Source of the DNA: Ascaphus truei
Lineage: Eukaryota; Chordata; Amphibia; Anura; Ascaphidae
Direction of reading: 5' to 3'
Length of the DNA stretch: 64,000 nt
Assembly (NCBI GenBank): GCA_036426205.1
Contig: CM071573.1
Span: forward strand, 76,852,159 to 76,916,158
The translations under genes and the position numbers were made by a program. Positions 34,226-45,816 of this stretch are shown here, one piece after another; the first letter of the stretch is position 1; each line of letters starts with the position of its first letter. Under the pieces are notes generated by a model that was not told the DNA's origin, did not search any database, and was given only the letters and a program-made list of their open reading frames with translations.

Positions 34226-34410
34226 TGTATATGTGTGTGTGTATGTGTGTGTATGTGTGTATGTATGTGTGTGTGTATGCATGTACAATGTTATTAAAAA
34301 AAATTATTAAAGTATTTATTTATTTGGAAACGTATTTAAATACACACACACACACATACACACATATATACACACACATATATACACACACACACACACA
34401 TACACACAAT
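34226..34410. repeat. (TG)n and (CA)n microsatellites in inverted orientation
   Basis: TGTGTGTATG repeats at 34226-34285 and ACACACATAC repeats at 34342-34410 face each other across a short AT-rich spacer and could fold into a long hairpin. Confidence 0.9.
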
Positions 34411-34414
34411 ACCT

Positions 34415-35188
34415 CTCTCGCGCACAGTATACACACAAAACGTGTGCGGCACGTGCACGCGCCTTCCCAAAGGCACATGCGCGCACGGCCACATAGTATA
34501 TAACAGCCTTTAGAATGGTGATTTTTACTGATAGTGTCAGTTGACTGTCAGAAAAAGAGGGTACGGACAGTTACGAGAGGTAAAGAACATTCATTTTATG
34601 TATGTTACAATACAAACGCAAGCATGTCTTCCAAGAAGTGGTTAAACCACTAAGATATTTTACATGAACTACTGTATATTGTGTAAGTGATGCTATTCCA
34701 TAAGAAACCTTCGGTCGTCGAATGACATATTGCGGCCCTTTGCCTTGAATGGGCCATAAAGTATCTTCTGGCGCTGGGAGGTAAATATGGGCCAATATGC
34801 CAGCTTACAATTTGTCAAGAGTTAGATAAAGTGTTAGGGAGGAGTTATCTGATGCATCCACTACAAGCAATACAGTACAATGTATAGAATTTGGTACTTG
34901 CCACTCCTCTTTTATTAACAGTCTACAGCAAATATAAGAAACAGGATTAAGACATGCCATATGTTAAAGCTCTGCCTCCACATGTGCCTTTATTCACACA
35001 TTGATTCTCATTAAAGATGCTGCAAAGGCATTGTCCTCTTGTTTGGGGTGCGCGGAGCTGTCATCATTCCAAGCAACGGAAAGACAACTTATTCCAAGTA
35101 TATTGAGTAGGACCCAACCAAAACCTCAAACACACCAGGACACTAAGGTGAAGAGCAGGACTAAAAATAATGATTTATTCTATCCCAA
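34415..35188. other. No gene seen; GC-rich patch
   Basis: A short CpG-rich inverted patch (GTGCACGCGCC / GGCACATGCGCGCAC, 34453-34488) followed by unique AT-rich DNA. Confidence 0.4.
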
Positions 35189-35190
35189 AG

Positions 35191-35527
35191 TACTGGCATA
35201 CCCCGCATTAGCGTACGCAATGGGACCGGAGCATGTATGTAAAGCGAAAATGTACTTAAAGTGAAGCACTACCTTTTTCCCACTTATTGATGCATGTACT
35301 GTACTGCAATCATCATATACGTGCATAACTGATGTAAATAACGCATGTGTAACAGGCTCTATAGTCTCCCCGCTTGCGCACAGCTTCGGTACAGGTAGGG
35401 AGACGGTATTTCTGTTTCGGGACGTGCTAACAGGCGCATGCGTGCTCTGCCGTTTGCCTATTGGGCGATATGTCCTTACTCGCGAGTGTACTTAAAGTGA
35501 GTGTCCTTAAACCGGGGTATGCCTGTA
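35191..35527. mobile_element. TA-flanked (Tc1/mariner-like) MITE
   Basis: Ends TACTGGCATACCCCG and CGGGGTATGCCTGTA are inverted and bounded by TA. Subterminal GTACTTAAAGTGA occurs near both ends. About 335 bp with no transposase. Same layout as the 63260 family but different terminal sequence. Repeated at 47747-48088. Confidence 0.85.
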
Positions 35528-35529
35528 AT

Positions 35530-36395
35530 GCTGGCTCTTGTTCTCTACATTTAGTGAACATCATAGTACAGTGTACCAAACAGAGAGGCTTTATAGGTAA
35601 GCACGTAAATGGAAATGTACCAATAAACACGTCTTCTTTTGAAACCCACCACTTGATATGTATGTGAAGGGCTAACTGGTTATTGTAAATGAATGTATAT
35701 TTAGTTTTGTTGACTTCGATTTTAATGTTATCTTCAAAATACATTAAAGATCCAATTAACTCATATAGTACAGTAATTTAGTACAGCACTCACATAGTTA
35801 AAATGTACGTCCTGGGAATTAAATCAGCGAGTTAAAGATAGCTGGGGCTGATTGGCGAACCTCCTGGTGTATGATTGATGGAGCGTAGAACAAAATGAAT
35901 GCAGGAAGAGTACTCTTTTGTTCACTAATGCAAATATCAGTACTGATTGCACATAAATTTACTTATAATGTGTTCAAGGGGCCTTTAAGTGCCCTGTGAG
36001 GCTATAATGGAGATCTCAAAGGTCCACGAAAGTGCTAATATAGCAAGTCCATGGTAGCACAAATTAAGCAAGTGGTTTATATGCAAAATACCATTATATC
36101 TAATCAGCAGCTACAGAACAGAAGCCTACTGCAGTAGTAGGCAATAGAAAAAAAACATCAATTTCAGTAAAGGTATACATTAAAAATACGGAAACAACTT
36201 GTTGTAATAATGGAAGAATGTAATTACCATGTGGAACAGAATAAATACAATGTGCGCTGTTAAAGTGTAAGCTACATATGTCTTATCGATGCTATTTATC
36301 TTTTGAAAATGAAACACAGTTTGTGCCTCTGAATACAAAAACCGCTCTCTGAAAGCACTTTGCTGAAATAAATGCACTATTCTAGCAAAATGATC
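35530..36395. other. No gene seen
   Basis: AT-rich unique DNA without recognised features. Confidence 0.4.
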
Positions 36396-36399
36396 TAGG

Positions 36400-37014
36400 T
36401 CTGAACGATTTTACCTCTACTGTCTTCTTCTGAGCTAATCTTCTCTATTGCTGTTGCCTCCTGGATGTCCCACAACCACCTCAAACAGAACTTCTTCCCT
36501 AAGTCTTATTCTAACCCGCTCTGACTGACTTCTTGCTCACTGTAGTTTGGTTCAATATCCTCCAAACCACAAGCCACATGTTTAGGTGTCATGCTTGACT
36601 CCTCCCTTACATTTGTACCACACATACAGTACCTCACCAGTTCCTGCTTCGACCATCTCTGAAACATATTCCTCACCCCGCTATCCACCAACATTCGAAT
36701 GCACATTTAATATCCTGACTAGACTACTGTAACCTGTACCTAGTCAATCAGCCCTTCATCCCATATCACTGTCCTGGTCCATTTTAAATTCTTCTGCCAG
36801 GCTCATCATTCTCGCCAACCCTTCTATGCCCATGCTGAGGAACCCGCACCTGTCCTTGGCCATCACATTGAGTTAAGATTGTACGTTTGTCGAAGTAGGG
36901 ACTTCTTTACCCAGTCTTTCATTATGTATTAAGTTATATATTTAATATATTGTTTTTGTCCTCAACTCCACATTGTGCTGCGCGGTGGAATATGTTGCGG
37001 CCAAATAAATAAAA
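36400..37014 (+). mobile_element. L2/CR1-type LINE relic, 3' part
   Basis: Frame fragments include LGVMLDSSLTFVPHI (about 36583-36627), a connection-region motif of L2-type reverse transcriptases. The 3' UTR carries TTGTACGTTTGTCG and GCGCGGTGGAATATGTTGCGG and ends in an A/T tail (AAATAAATAAAAGATAA). Frames are broken throughout. A different subfamily from the relic at 38510. Second copy at about 48975-49585. Confidence 0.7.
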
Positions 37015-37018
37015 GATA

Positions 37019-37113
37019 AGCCACTGATTGAGCCACCTGTGCTGAAGCAGGGCTATCCTAAAAACCTGACCTGTTGGTGGTCCTTGAGGACTGGAGTTCC
37101 CTGCACCAGGTAT
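37019..37113. mobile_element. hAT-like foldback element, right half only
   Basis: Begins at the central hairpin (GCCACTGATTGAGCC) and runs through CTGACCTGTTGGTGG to ACTGGAGTTCCCTGC; lies directly on the LINE tail. Copy at 49588-49678. Confidence 0.75.
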
Positions 37114-37114
37114 A

Positions 37115-38310
37115 GTACTGTCATGTACAGTAATGCTATTAAGAGACCCACATTGAAAACGATGTCTTTGAATTAATTTTAATTGCAAATGATCTATTTA
37201 GGCAGCTAGATATATAGACTAGATACATTTGTTAGCTTGTTTCATATGCATAAGCACGAAGCTTAGATGAGAAGGGTTTTAATTACAGGCAAGCAAATTA
37301 GCACAAGAAGTGTTCATTTTTTTGCGTCCATTGGATTCATCCTGCTGCATTATGCAGATTCTTCCGAATGGGGAAGGGCAAAGCGTATATATCTTTTCTA
37401 CGGACGCGTGAAACAAAGAGACCTACAAAATGAGAAACTAGAAAATGCTAAAAGTATCGACTCTGTTCCTTATATTTTATTTGATGTTCAATATGTTTTC
37501 AAATCTACTGTAGGCCAGAGACTTACACAGAACTGCTCAACAACAAATACCTATATTATAATATCTGAATTACTCATATGGCAACAGCTCTTTTATTAGT
37601 TTATGGATATCTTATTAGATTGGAGTAGAAAATTGTCTTTGAAACAGGTTAATTGAAAACTGCTCTTTTACACATACGGTATTCTATAGTAATTGGTTTA
37701 GCAAAGATAAGAAACTGCCCAAAACCTGCTTCATTCTATTACTACATGTCATACTGTGGTTTAACAAGATTCAAGCATTGTGGATAACGATATGAAATTA
37801 GCACAATGCGTGTGTGACTTTGTAGACATGTATTTTCCCCTAGAGCTTCTGCCTTTTGATTTGCAAAATGCAGAATCAGAAAACCCTCTCAAAGACAGCT
37901 GTTTTGTCCATTTCAGTCTGGTTAGGGGCAGCTTAGATTTGGATTTAGACCACTTAATAGAATTTCACTAAATACATTGGGGATATATTCTTTAAATCCC
38001 ATACCAGATCAACAGAGGGGAATTTATTTGTTGAAGTCTCCCAGCTGGAAACATGTGATAATACTGATGCACAAACAGCACTGGATGTACAGTATCAGAG
38101 GTAAAACTTATTTTGGAACCTGCTGTATTACTGTATTATTTGGCCTCTGGGAGATTTGTATAAAAAGACCTGAATAATTGCACATGGCTGTTATGCAACA
38201 CACCTTTCTAACTAGACAATTCTGTGCGTTAAATCTTTTTGCCAAAGCTGCCCATTTAAATGCCTAACCAGATTCTTCGACAACCACTGTTATCTGAATA
38301 GATTGTCTCT
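37115..38310. other. No gene seen
   Basis: Unique AT-rich sequence with homeodomain-like words (TTTTAATTACAGGCAAGCAA at 37277). The 110-codon frame at 37267-37599 has no recognised domain. Confidence 0.35.
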
Positions 38311-38312
38311 GT

Positions 38313-38463
38313 CAGGTGATGTCAACTCCAGTCCACAAGGGCCATCAACAGGTCAGGTTTTAAGGATATCCCTGCTTCAGCACAGGTTGCTCAATCAGTG
38401 GCTCAGATATCCCTAATACCTGGCCTGTTGGTGGCCCTCGAGCACAGGACTTGGCCACTCCTG
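38313..38463. mobile_element. hAT-like foldback element
   Basis: Left arm CAGGTGATGTCAACTCCAGT, right arm GACTTGGCCACTCCTG; the middle of the right arm is shortened (GGCTCAGATATCCC). Copy at 50874-51022. Confidence 0.75.
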
Positions 38464-38509
38464 GCCTATGAAGACCAGAAAGCTAATGTGTAATATGTAT
38501 TAAACGATA

Positions 38510-39609
38510 GCATTTGACACCGTGGACCACCCTCTACTCCTTCACATTCTCCATACTCTTGGTATTCGGAACAAAGCTCTAACCTGGATTTTCTCTTACC
38601 TCTCCCATCGTACTTTCAGTGTATCTTCTGCTAACACCACCTCCTCCTCTATTGATCTCTCTGTGGGGGTACCCCAGGGCTCTGTCCTGGGACCTCTTCT
38701 CTTTTCTCTGTACACTCTCTCTAGGTGACCTAGTAACATCTCTTGGGTTTAAATATCACCTCTACGCTGACGAAACACAAATTTACTTTTCAACACCCGA
38801 CCTTACACCCGCTGTACAAACCAAAGTTTCTGAATGTCTCTCTGCTATATCATCTTGATGGCCCTCCGACGCCTTAAACTCAACATGGCAAAAACAAAAC
38901 TCCTCATACTTCCTCCCAAATCTGGCCCTACTACTGTACCTCCTTCCACATTACTGTTGGAAGTACGATCATTCACCCATTAGCCCAAGCACTTCTTAGG
39001 GGTCACACTCGACTCCTCTCTCACATTCAAAACATATCTAAAACCTGTTGCTTTTTCCTCTGCAATATCACTAAGATACGCCCGTTCCTCTGTTGCTCGA
39101 CTGCTATACTCTGACTCAGGCCCTCATTCTCTCCCGTCTCAGGCCTTCGTGCCTCTCACCTGTCTTCCCTATAATCTATCCTAAACGCTGCTGCCAGAAT
39201 GCTCTGTTCTTCCTAAATCTGTCTCCGCATCTCCTCTCCTGAAATCCCTCTCCTGGCTTCCGATCAAATCCCACATCTCACACTCAATTCTCCTCCTCAC
39301 TTTTAAAGCTTTACACTCTTCTGCCCCGGCTTACATCTCAGCCCTAATTTCTCATTATGCACCATCCCGATTCTTGCATTCTGCTCAAGGATGTCTTCTT
39401 TCTACCCCCTTTGTATCTAAAGCCCTCTTCCGCCTTAAACCTTTTTCACTGACTGCTCTTCCTCTCAATACCCGACTAGCACCCTCTCTATGAATAGCAC
39501 TGTGGATAATACTGGACACATGATACATAAAGCTTGGCCCCCTGCAGACGCACTTACCAAAACTCCCTCCTACTGTCTCTGTACGTTCTTCCTACCTACC
39601 AATTAGATT
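38510..39609 (+). mobile_element. L2-type LINE, reverse transcriptase portion, split by a later insertion
   Basis: Begins at [14 protein letters not shown] (38510 on). Frame 38522-38728 contains [13 protein letters not shown] (38666-38704), the reverse transcriptase motif before the catalytic site. After a frameshift near 38715, the catalytic box reads YADE (38763-38774) where the family has YADD, i.e. the second catalytic Asp is Glu here. Thumb and C-terminal motifs (LKSLSWLPIKS; KPFSLTALPLNTRLA) follow with further shifts. The L2 3' UTR starts but stops at CCTACCAATTAGATT (39595-39609); the remainder resumes at 56586. Inactive. Confidence 0.9.
39595..39609. repeat. 15-bp target-site duplication, left copy
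   Basis: CCTACCAATTAGATT, identical to 56586-56600. It belongs to the host L2 LINE and marks the left border of the palindromic element. Confidence 0.85.
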
Positions 39610-39930
39610 AACTCACACGGCCTTGTGTAAGTTCTATTACATCAAGGTTTCTTTAACTCTCAGATTTTTCTTATGATGTAGGTTGTTCTGTTTTTTCTTT
39701 AACTCTCGTGGGTTCTTGAATGTTCCTCACCGTAGAGGTAACTTCTTCCTTCTAGAGGTCTCCCTCTCACAGAAAAAGAAAAGCAGTTAAATTGATACAA
39801 ATGCAAACGACAACTGTGATTCGGGGAGGTATTGTGAGAATAATAAAAGATAATACAGTATCTATCACTCACACGGGCTAATATGAGTGTTATCCTCTAA
39901 TGGTATCTTGGTTTTCACCTGGCAATAGGA

Positions 39931-40482
39931 TGTGTCATGGAACAGAAATACCCCTGTCTGCCTTTTCTGTTTCAGCCCCCCTTCCCTTGGCAGTTCCCCC
40001 TGCTAGCTGCACTAGGATGTTACTTTCCTTGCAGTTCTCTCTCAGTGCAGATGGAATGGATACATTATGTATCTCTTTTTCCTTCCAGTCTGTCATACCC
40101 CTGGTTGCTCTGGCAACTTCTCCAGTCCTCCTAGTTTTGGGCTTTCCCATTTTCCCCCCTGTCTTTTGCTGACAGTTAGTGCAGTCTCACTGAACCTTTA
40201 GTGTGACTCTTGCCCCTCACTTCCTTTTCCACCATTACCTCTGGATGAGTGAGTACTGCTGTATACTCCTATATGGTAGGATTATCTTCTCACCTGCTGT
40301 TAACTACCAAGCACACACAGAGAGACCCTATCCCAACATCTACATCTCTACACAAGTACCTGTCTTTTACCCTGCTTTCCACAAATAAAGTAAAGAAAAT
40401 AAACAGACTTGTTGTGCTTGGAAAAGAGGGCCGAGTTGACACTATCTGGGCTAAATCATCTACATATGACCCTGGCTTTCCG
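39931..40482. mobile_element. Insertion in the left arm, LTR-like, with empty site in the right arm
   Basis: The right arm reads straight through ATCCTATTGCCAGGTG (55911-55926), but here AATAGGATG occurs on both sides of 550 extra bases (39924-39932 and 40483-40491). The insert has T/C-rich sequence, an AATAAA (40385 region) and no terminal inverted repeat. Could be a solo LTR (TGTCATGG start) or another retroelement; no CA end matches exactly. The counterpart in the second direct repeat is about 52516-53065. Confidence 0.6.
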
Positions 40483-40910
40483 AATAGGATGGGAGGGGAA
40501 AGGGGGATATGAGATAAAAATAGATTCAAATACTCACACAGACCAGTGTGAGTACACACTGATATTGGTTTCTTTGGCTTCCTTTTTCAATTTTGGAGTC
40601 CTTCTGTCTTCCTTATGTCCAGCAAAGGTGTAATTGCTTCATGCAATAATGGGATATGAACCACAGGGTGCAATTGGTGGCCAGGACGTACAAAAGCTTT
40701 ATTTTAAATAAGCAAAATAAACTAAAAGTGATGCACAAAAACAAAATGATTAAAACTTATGATAAAAGCAATAGAGCACTAAAAAAGTGCTAAAAGACAT
40801 AGGGAGTCGCTCAGTGGTGGGTGGTAGGTAATCTCTTTCTCTGTGTCCGGATTGAGAGCTACGACGTCACTTCCGGCTCCTCTATGGTGGCTGCAATTGT
40901 CCAAGGTAAT

Positions 40911-40950
40911 GAGCTACGTGTTTCGCCCTGTGCAGGGCTTCCTCAGGCTC
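40911..40950 (-). ncRNA. Hammerhead-ribozyme-like motif (mutated copy)
   Basis: Minus-strand equivalent of 55452-55491: GAGC, CTGAGGA, a GCCCT/AGGGC stem, GAAA, then CACGTA and GCTC. Relative to the right arm, one G to A change (GAAACACG for GAAACGCG) weakens the already minimal stem III. Probably inactive. Confidence 0.45.
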
Positions 40951-41069
40951 TTTGAATGGGGATGGGACAGGTACTGGCTGTTTATATATGTTAGCTGGCC
41001 AATCCCCCTCCTTTTTCAATTATATCTTCGTTAACTGGAATCCTGGAGCGCCACCATCTTTTGAGGTGC

Positions 41070-41170
41070 GCGCACATCTTTGACTGGAATCCCTGACCGC
41101 TGCCATCTTTTGAGGAGCGCGCGCATCCTAGAGTAAGCTGCGCGCGCATCCTAGAGTAAGCTGCGCGCGC
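41070..41170. repeat. CpG-rich tandem repeat in the left arm
   Basis: About three units of GCGCGCATCCTAGAGTAAGC; the right arm at 55250-55290 has fewer. Upstream CCATCTTTTGAG words are the complement of the YY1-like motifs. Confidence 0.75.
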
Positions 41171-41767
41171 ATCCTAGCGCTTTTGTTCTTATATGTTGTA
41201 GTGAAAGGTAGAAGTTCTAATTTATACCACAGTTGAGGTTGCGTGCGCGTCTGGGAACATGTTGCTCGCGCATCCGCACATATTTGTATTGCTGGCTAGA
41301 GTTAAAAGTATATGTATACATTGTACATTGTTATACATTACTTTGTAAATAGTTAAAAACACCTTATAGTGCTTAAAATAAATGTTAATGTAATCTAAAA
41401 TATAGAATTGTGATATGGGAATATCTAACTAATTTATCATGTGACAAGTGTTAAGCTTAATATAGATATATAAATATAAATATAAGTACAAAGGATATAG
41501 TGTTTGTGTCAAAATAACATATACAAAACTAGAGTGTTAATAATTAAAAAATCCTTTAAATAATTCTTTTTATAAAAAAATTTTTTTAATTCTTTTGAAA
41601 AATTTGGTGTATCAAAATTGATTATTTTTAGTCCCAATGTTCAAAAATGAAACAAATGTCCAGACATGTGGGATAGCCACATATATACACACAGATGTCC
41701 TTCGCGTAAATTTCAGAGGTCTGTGGTGGGAAAGAAGGGAAAGTTAATGAATGCAATATGTCCGTAG

Positions 41768-41932
41768 TGGTTCAAGATGTATATTTGTTCTTATCTTATA
41801 CATCAGACTCAGAGGGTGTATATAATACCAACTGAATTGACACGGTTATATTCAGTTGGTATTATATACACCCTCTGAGTCTGAGGTATAAGATAAGAAC
41901 AAATATACATCTTGAACCACTACGGACATATT
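41768..41932. repeat. Centre of palindrome, copy 1
   Basis: Arms of about 76 bases (…ATAATACCAACTGAAT / ATTCAGTTGGTATTAT…) flank the spacer TGACACGGTTAT. The right arm stops after GACATATT (41932), where the noisy duplicate begins. Confidence 0.9.
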
Positions 41933-42421
41933 TTGGACGAGGGAGATGAATGAATTAAGAATGCTTGTGCTAACGTATCGTAATATTACCATGAGTGGGA
42001 CAAAGCTTCTTCAAACATTTCTAATGCATTTTACACATTTTTTGGTCATTTAATAAATTGTGTTTCAGGGGAAAGTCTTGTGATAATGTCATAGACCAAG
42101 TAAAACATTAACTTTGCAATTTTGGTAATTTTGGCCAGTTCTCGTTGAAATTTTTGCAATTTTGTGTTTAATTTTATCATCTCTGTTCTGGATGGAACAC
42201 AACACATGCAGTCTTTCTAATATTTTTATCCTGCACCTAATGCCCCTCCAGCAAATACAGTGGAATGGCCCCCTAGTATTTTTTCTAATAATAGCTTCTG
42301 TGAACCGCTGCATATCATAACTCATATAATATCATAAAACTATAGGTTGCATACAAACAAGCTCAATTGACTTCACAATACAAAGACTTATAAACACTGT
42401 TATCAGAACTAATATTATTAC

Positions 42422-42789
42422 TTAAAGTATCATCCAGAGCTGCCTTTTTTTTTTCTAATGTTTATTTTTTTTCCCTGTGATGTATTTGCATCCATAACAA
42501 TCCCCCCAATGAGAAGTATTAGCTAAGTTGGATTTCATTCCTCCTGTTATTGACGGTACGAAGATTACGACTTGGGGGGTTTCAATACATGGCTGCAAAT
42601 GAGTATTGACTCAGCTCCTGTGACTTTTTAAATGGTTTTGCATAGAAACAAAAATGCTTGTTACAATTGTAATCAATTAAAAATGTCATTCATAGTTGTT
42701 TAAAAAAAATGCTACAAGGTATTGCGCTCATGTACATAACTGATTATTAAAAAAACAAAAACAACCTGTAGGATATTGGCTTGGTCTAT
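42422..42789. mobile_element. TTAA-flanked MITE, noisy copy, right end missing
   Basis: Counterpart of 31777-32140. It runs to GGCTTGGTCTA and is cut where the A/C-skewed insert starts. Confidence 0.75.
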
Positions 42790-44620
42790 CAAAGAAATAA
42801 CACGAAAGAAACATACAGGCCCAAAGAACTAAATCCAACCAAAAACAAAGAAAGACAATAAATAATATGAAATAAACAAGGATGATACATAGTAATTAGA
42901 ATACATAAAGAAAAAGACAAAAGGAAACAAAACTCCAAATTCAAGGAAATTATATGGAATCACCAAAAATAAACAAGTAAAAAATAGAGTAAAACATAAG
43001 CACAGAATAGAACATCAAAATCAACACAAAAAAAACAAGAAATCAGTGAATGTAAAGCAGGTTAAGCAAATAGGAAGTATACAAAATCAAAAAAAACAGT
43101 CAGGATTAACTAACGATAGAGAACAATAAAAATATAGCGAAAAATATAAAAATCGTAAAAAAACAAACCAAGAAACCGAAACAAAAACCAATATGCATCC
43201 AGATGGCATATAACTATAAAAAAAACAGAAAATTAAAAAAAATACAAAAGATAAAATCATACACAAACATTACTTAAACAAACACAAACGAAAATATAAA
43301 CTATCTTACACAACTATATAGAAAGAATGAAAAAAATGAAAGACAAATATACATAAACATTCAATGAATCAATATCAAATAAATCAACCCCTCCCTCCTC
43401 TTCCGCACTCTGCCCCCCCTCCCTCTCCCACCCCTCCCCCCCCCGCTCCCTCCCCCATCTAACTCCCCAACCCCCCCCTCCTCTCCATGCCCTCCCCGTC
43501 GCTCCTCCCCTCGGTCTCCTGCCGCCCACCTTTCCCCCCCCCCCTCTCCCTCTCCGCACCTACCCCCCCCCCCCTCCTCTCCCCCGCTTGCCTTCCCCCC
43601 GTCCTACACCCATCTTACGCCCCCCCCCAGCTCACCGCACCCGCGCTCCCTATTGCCATTCCCCACCCCCGCCCTCACCCTTCTCCTCTCTCCCTCCTTC
43701 GCCGCCCCCCTGTCCCCGTTCCTCCCCGCCCCATGCCACCCCACTTCTTGTGCCTCCCCTTCTCCCTCCCCCTCCCTCTCCCTAAACTATTGCTCCGCAT
43801 CCCCTGCCTCCCCGATCTACCCAGATCCTCAACCAACCAAGCAAAATACACGCCATCTCAGAAAGAACATAGCTAAATACAACAACAGCAAACAACGACC
43901 CAACAAATAACACAAACACCAATTAGTCATCAACAAAAGGCATAACAAAAGCATCTAAGACATAATGTCAAGCTAAAAACAACCCCCCTCTTGACTCGAA
44001 TCCCCGACCCCTCCATCCCACCAATCTCCCCCTCTCCGACGCCCACCTACGCCCCCACCTGAACAACCGCCCAGTACACCTCTCACACTCGTCCAGAAAG
44101 GTGGGAACAGAAGCCTAGAGAATAAACAATGAAAAAGAGACCCAAAACACACAACAAATAACATAACAAGTAAACAAAGAAAGATGAAGCAAAAATGAAT
44201 AGCTAAAAAAAAGAGAAAGAATAAAACCACAAAGCATCTACAAATCAAAAAAAAGGAGCAATGAAAGAACGTGCAACAAAACAAAAGCTAGACCCAATAA
44301 AAAATAAATCCACGCACAATAAAACCAATCCACAGTCAAAAACGCCGAAAGCAACCAAGCCACACTGTTCATTCACTGATCAACCCGCAACAACAACAAG
44401 CTTAAGCTACAGACACAGAAAATCAGAGAAGAGACGTTAAAGAACAATAAACAACGCCAAAGAAAAAAAAGGAGCAAAAAACAATGAGAGCACAACGAAA
44501 GAAAAGAACATATAATCCTCCACCTCCTCGCCTACCCTCTCTCCCCCCCCCCTCCCCCCCTCTCTCTCCCTCCCTCCCTCCCCCCCCTCTCTCCACCTGC
44601 GCCAGAACAGGAAAGGTCTT
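42790..44620. other. A/C-skewed low-complexity insert, likely sequencing artefact
   Basis: About 1.8 kb lacking from copy 1, replacing only ACAGCT-like sequence between GGTCTA and TTTAAACCC. It alternates A-rich (AAAAACAAA-type) and C-rich (CCCCCTCC-type) text with very little G, no repeat period, no element ends and no target duplication. Poly-Pro/Ser and Gly/Arg frames in it are compositional. It reads like a failed stretch of a long read. Confidence 0.65.
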
Positions 44621-45816
44621 TTTAAACCCAAGTGCATGTCACTCAACATGAGAGACAATCCGAGGACATCTCAAAATAGTGCAAATACCAAAAAAGATAA
44701 CGCAATGCACTATGGTTATAAAACAACCTGTGGGTTTTACACCCATCGCTGCCAGTGTGTACTACCAGGATGAAGAGAGTGGTCTTTTTCCCCTGTTACA
44801 CACTTTACACTCCAAACGAATTATCAGACGTTCCCTGCATATATTTATTTCTTTTTTGCTATACTGTTATACAGTAATGTATGAAAGGCATCTCTTGGAG
44901 AACTACATCCAATCAAACCTTTTATTGAGATTTATCTATCGTAGTTCATCTTTATTTCACTTTAAGAGTCACTTAGGGGAAGCCGTTTTTTTTATCACCA
45001 GAGTGGCAATTGCCGCTCGGTCCTCTTTGGATCCCTTTCCTATACATCCGCTGTCCTGTCTCCAACCACTCCAAATGATTAACGAACAGCATCGACCTTT
45101 TAATTCCATTCCCTAAATAATGTGGGATTTGGTACAGCTGCAGGTTCTATCATTCCTCGCTGAATGCTACAGATAGCGGCACGGCTGCCTGTTGCTTTCC
45201 ATTACTGTACTCAGTAGGTGGTCAGTTATTTTGCTATGAGTCCTTGCCCAAGGGGAGCAGGAATGCAATCTCCTGCAATCCCCTCCAGCACATGCAAGAG
45301 TAAATTGATGATTCTCTTAATGATGAACCAGTTTTTAGAACATGTTTACCCGTACACTACATTTTGGGTGTCTAATATAGATTATACGCAGCATAATTGG
45401 TAATAAATGCTTCATTAAACAATGCAATTAAATGAATTTCAGTTGCATTGGTATTAACAGTAATGTCAGTCCGTAGCTTCATGATGCAGAATTATTACTG
45501 TTGCTAAGCATTTGCAATAAATTGCAATCAACTGCAAGCAATGTCCCCCATATGTCTATAGACAAACGACTTATTGTATTACATTCTCAGTGAGTATAAT
45601 TATGTATTAAGCTTCACAAAAAGAGGATACAGTACAGGCCGGTTCTGACTGTCGTGTCGCACGCGCGCAGGTTTTAGGTTGGCTGTGTTAGTCAGCCTTC
45701 TATAATGGTTCCGCGCATGGCGCGCACGGCATGTGAGCGTGGACCGGCCGACCAGGGGGAAGATGAGAAAGAAAGAATTAGCGCCGCTACTCCTGCTGGA
45801 AAATGTTTTTTGTGTA

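Larger units (their letters stand above)
31341..41932. repeat. Long direct repeat, copy 1 (clean copy)
   Basis: Starts at GCTTGTGCTAACGTATCG and ends at GACATATT. Every internal landmark recurs in the same order at 41963-54540: the TTAA MITE, the GC-rich foldback, the solo LTR, the TA-flanked MITE, two L2 relics, hAT-like elements and the left arm of the palindromic element. This copy has coherent element ends and target duplications, so I treat it as the reliable version. Confidence 0.9.
39610..41932 (-). mobile_element. Palindromic Penelope-like element, left arm and centre (clean copy)
   Basis: Starts AACTCACACGGCC at the target duplication. It is the inverted counterpart of 54456-56230 and carries the promoter and hammerhead-like block in minus orientation, ending in a short central hairpin. 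It holds a 550-bp later insertion (39931-40482). No reverse transcriptase ORF is found in either arm, so it is a non-coding derivative mobilised by another element, or a truncated inverted pair. Penelope-like is inferred from the hammerhead-like motif, variable-length target duplication and inverted arrangement. Confidence 0.6.

Noticed and set aside
43314..44658. Pro-rich and Arg-rich frames up to 129 codons
   Set aside because: They lie in the A/C-skewed block, which is probably not real sequence.
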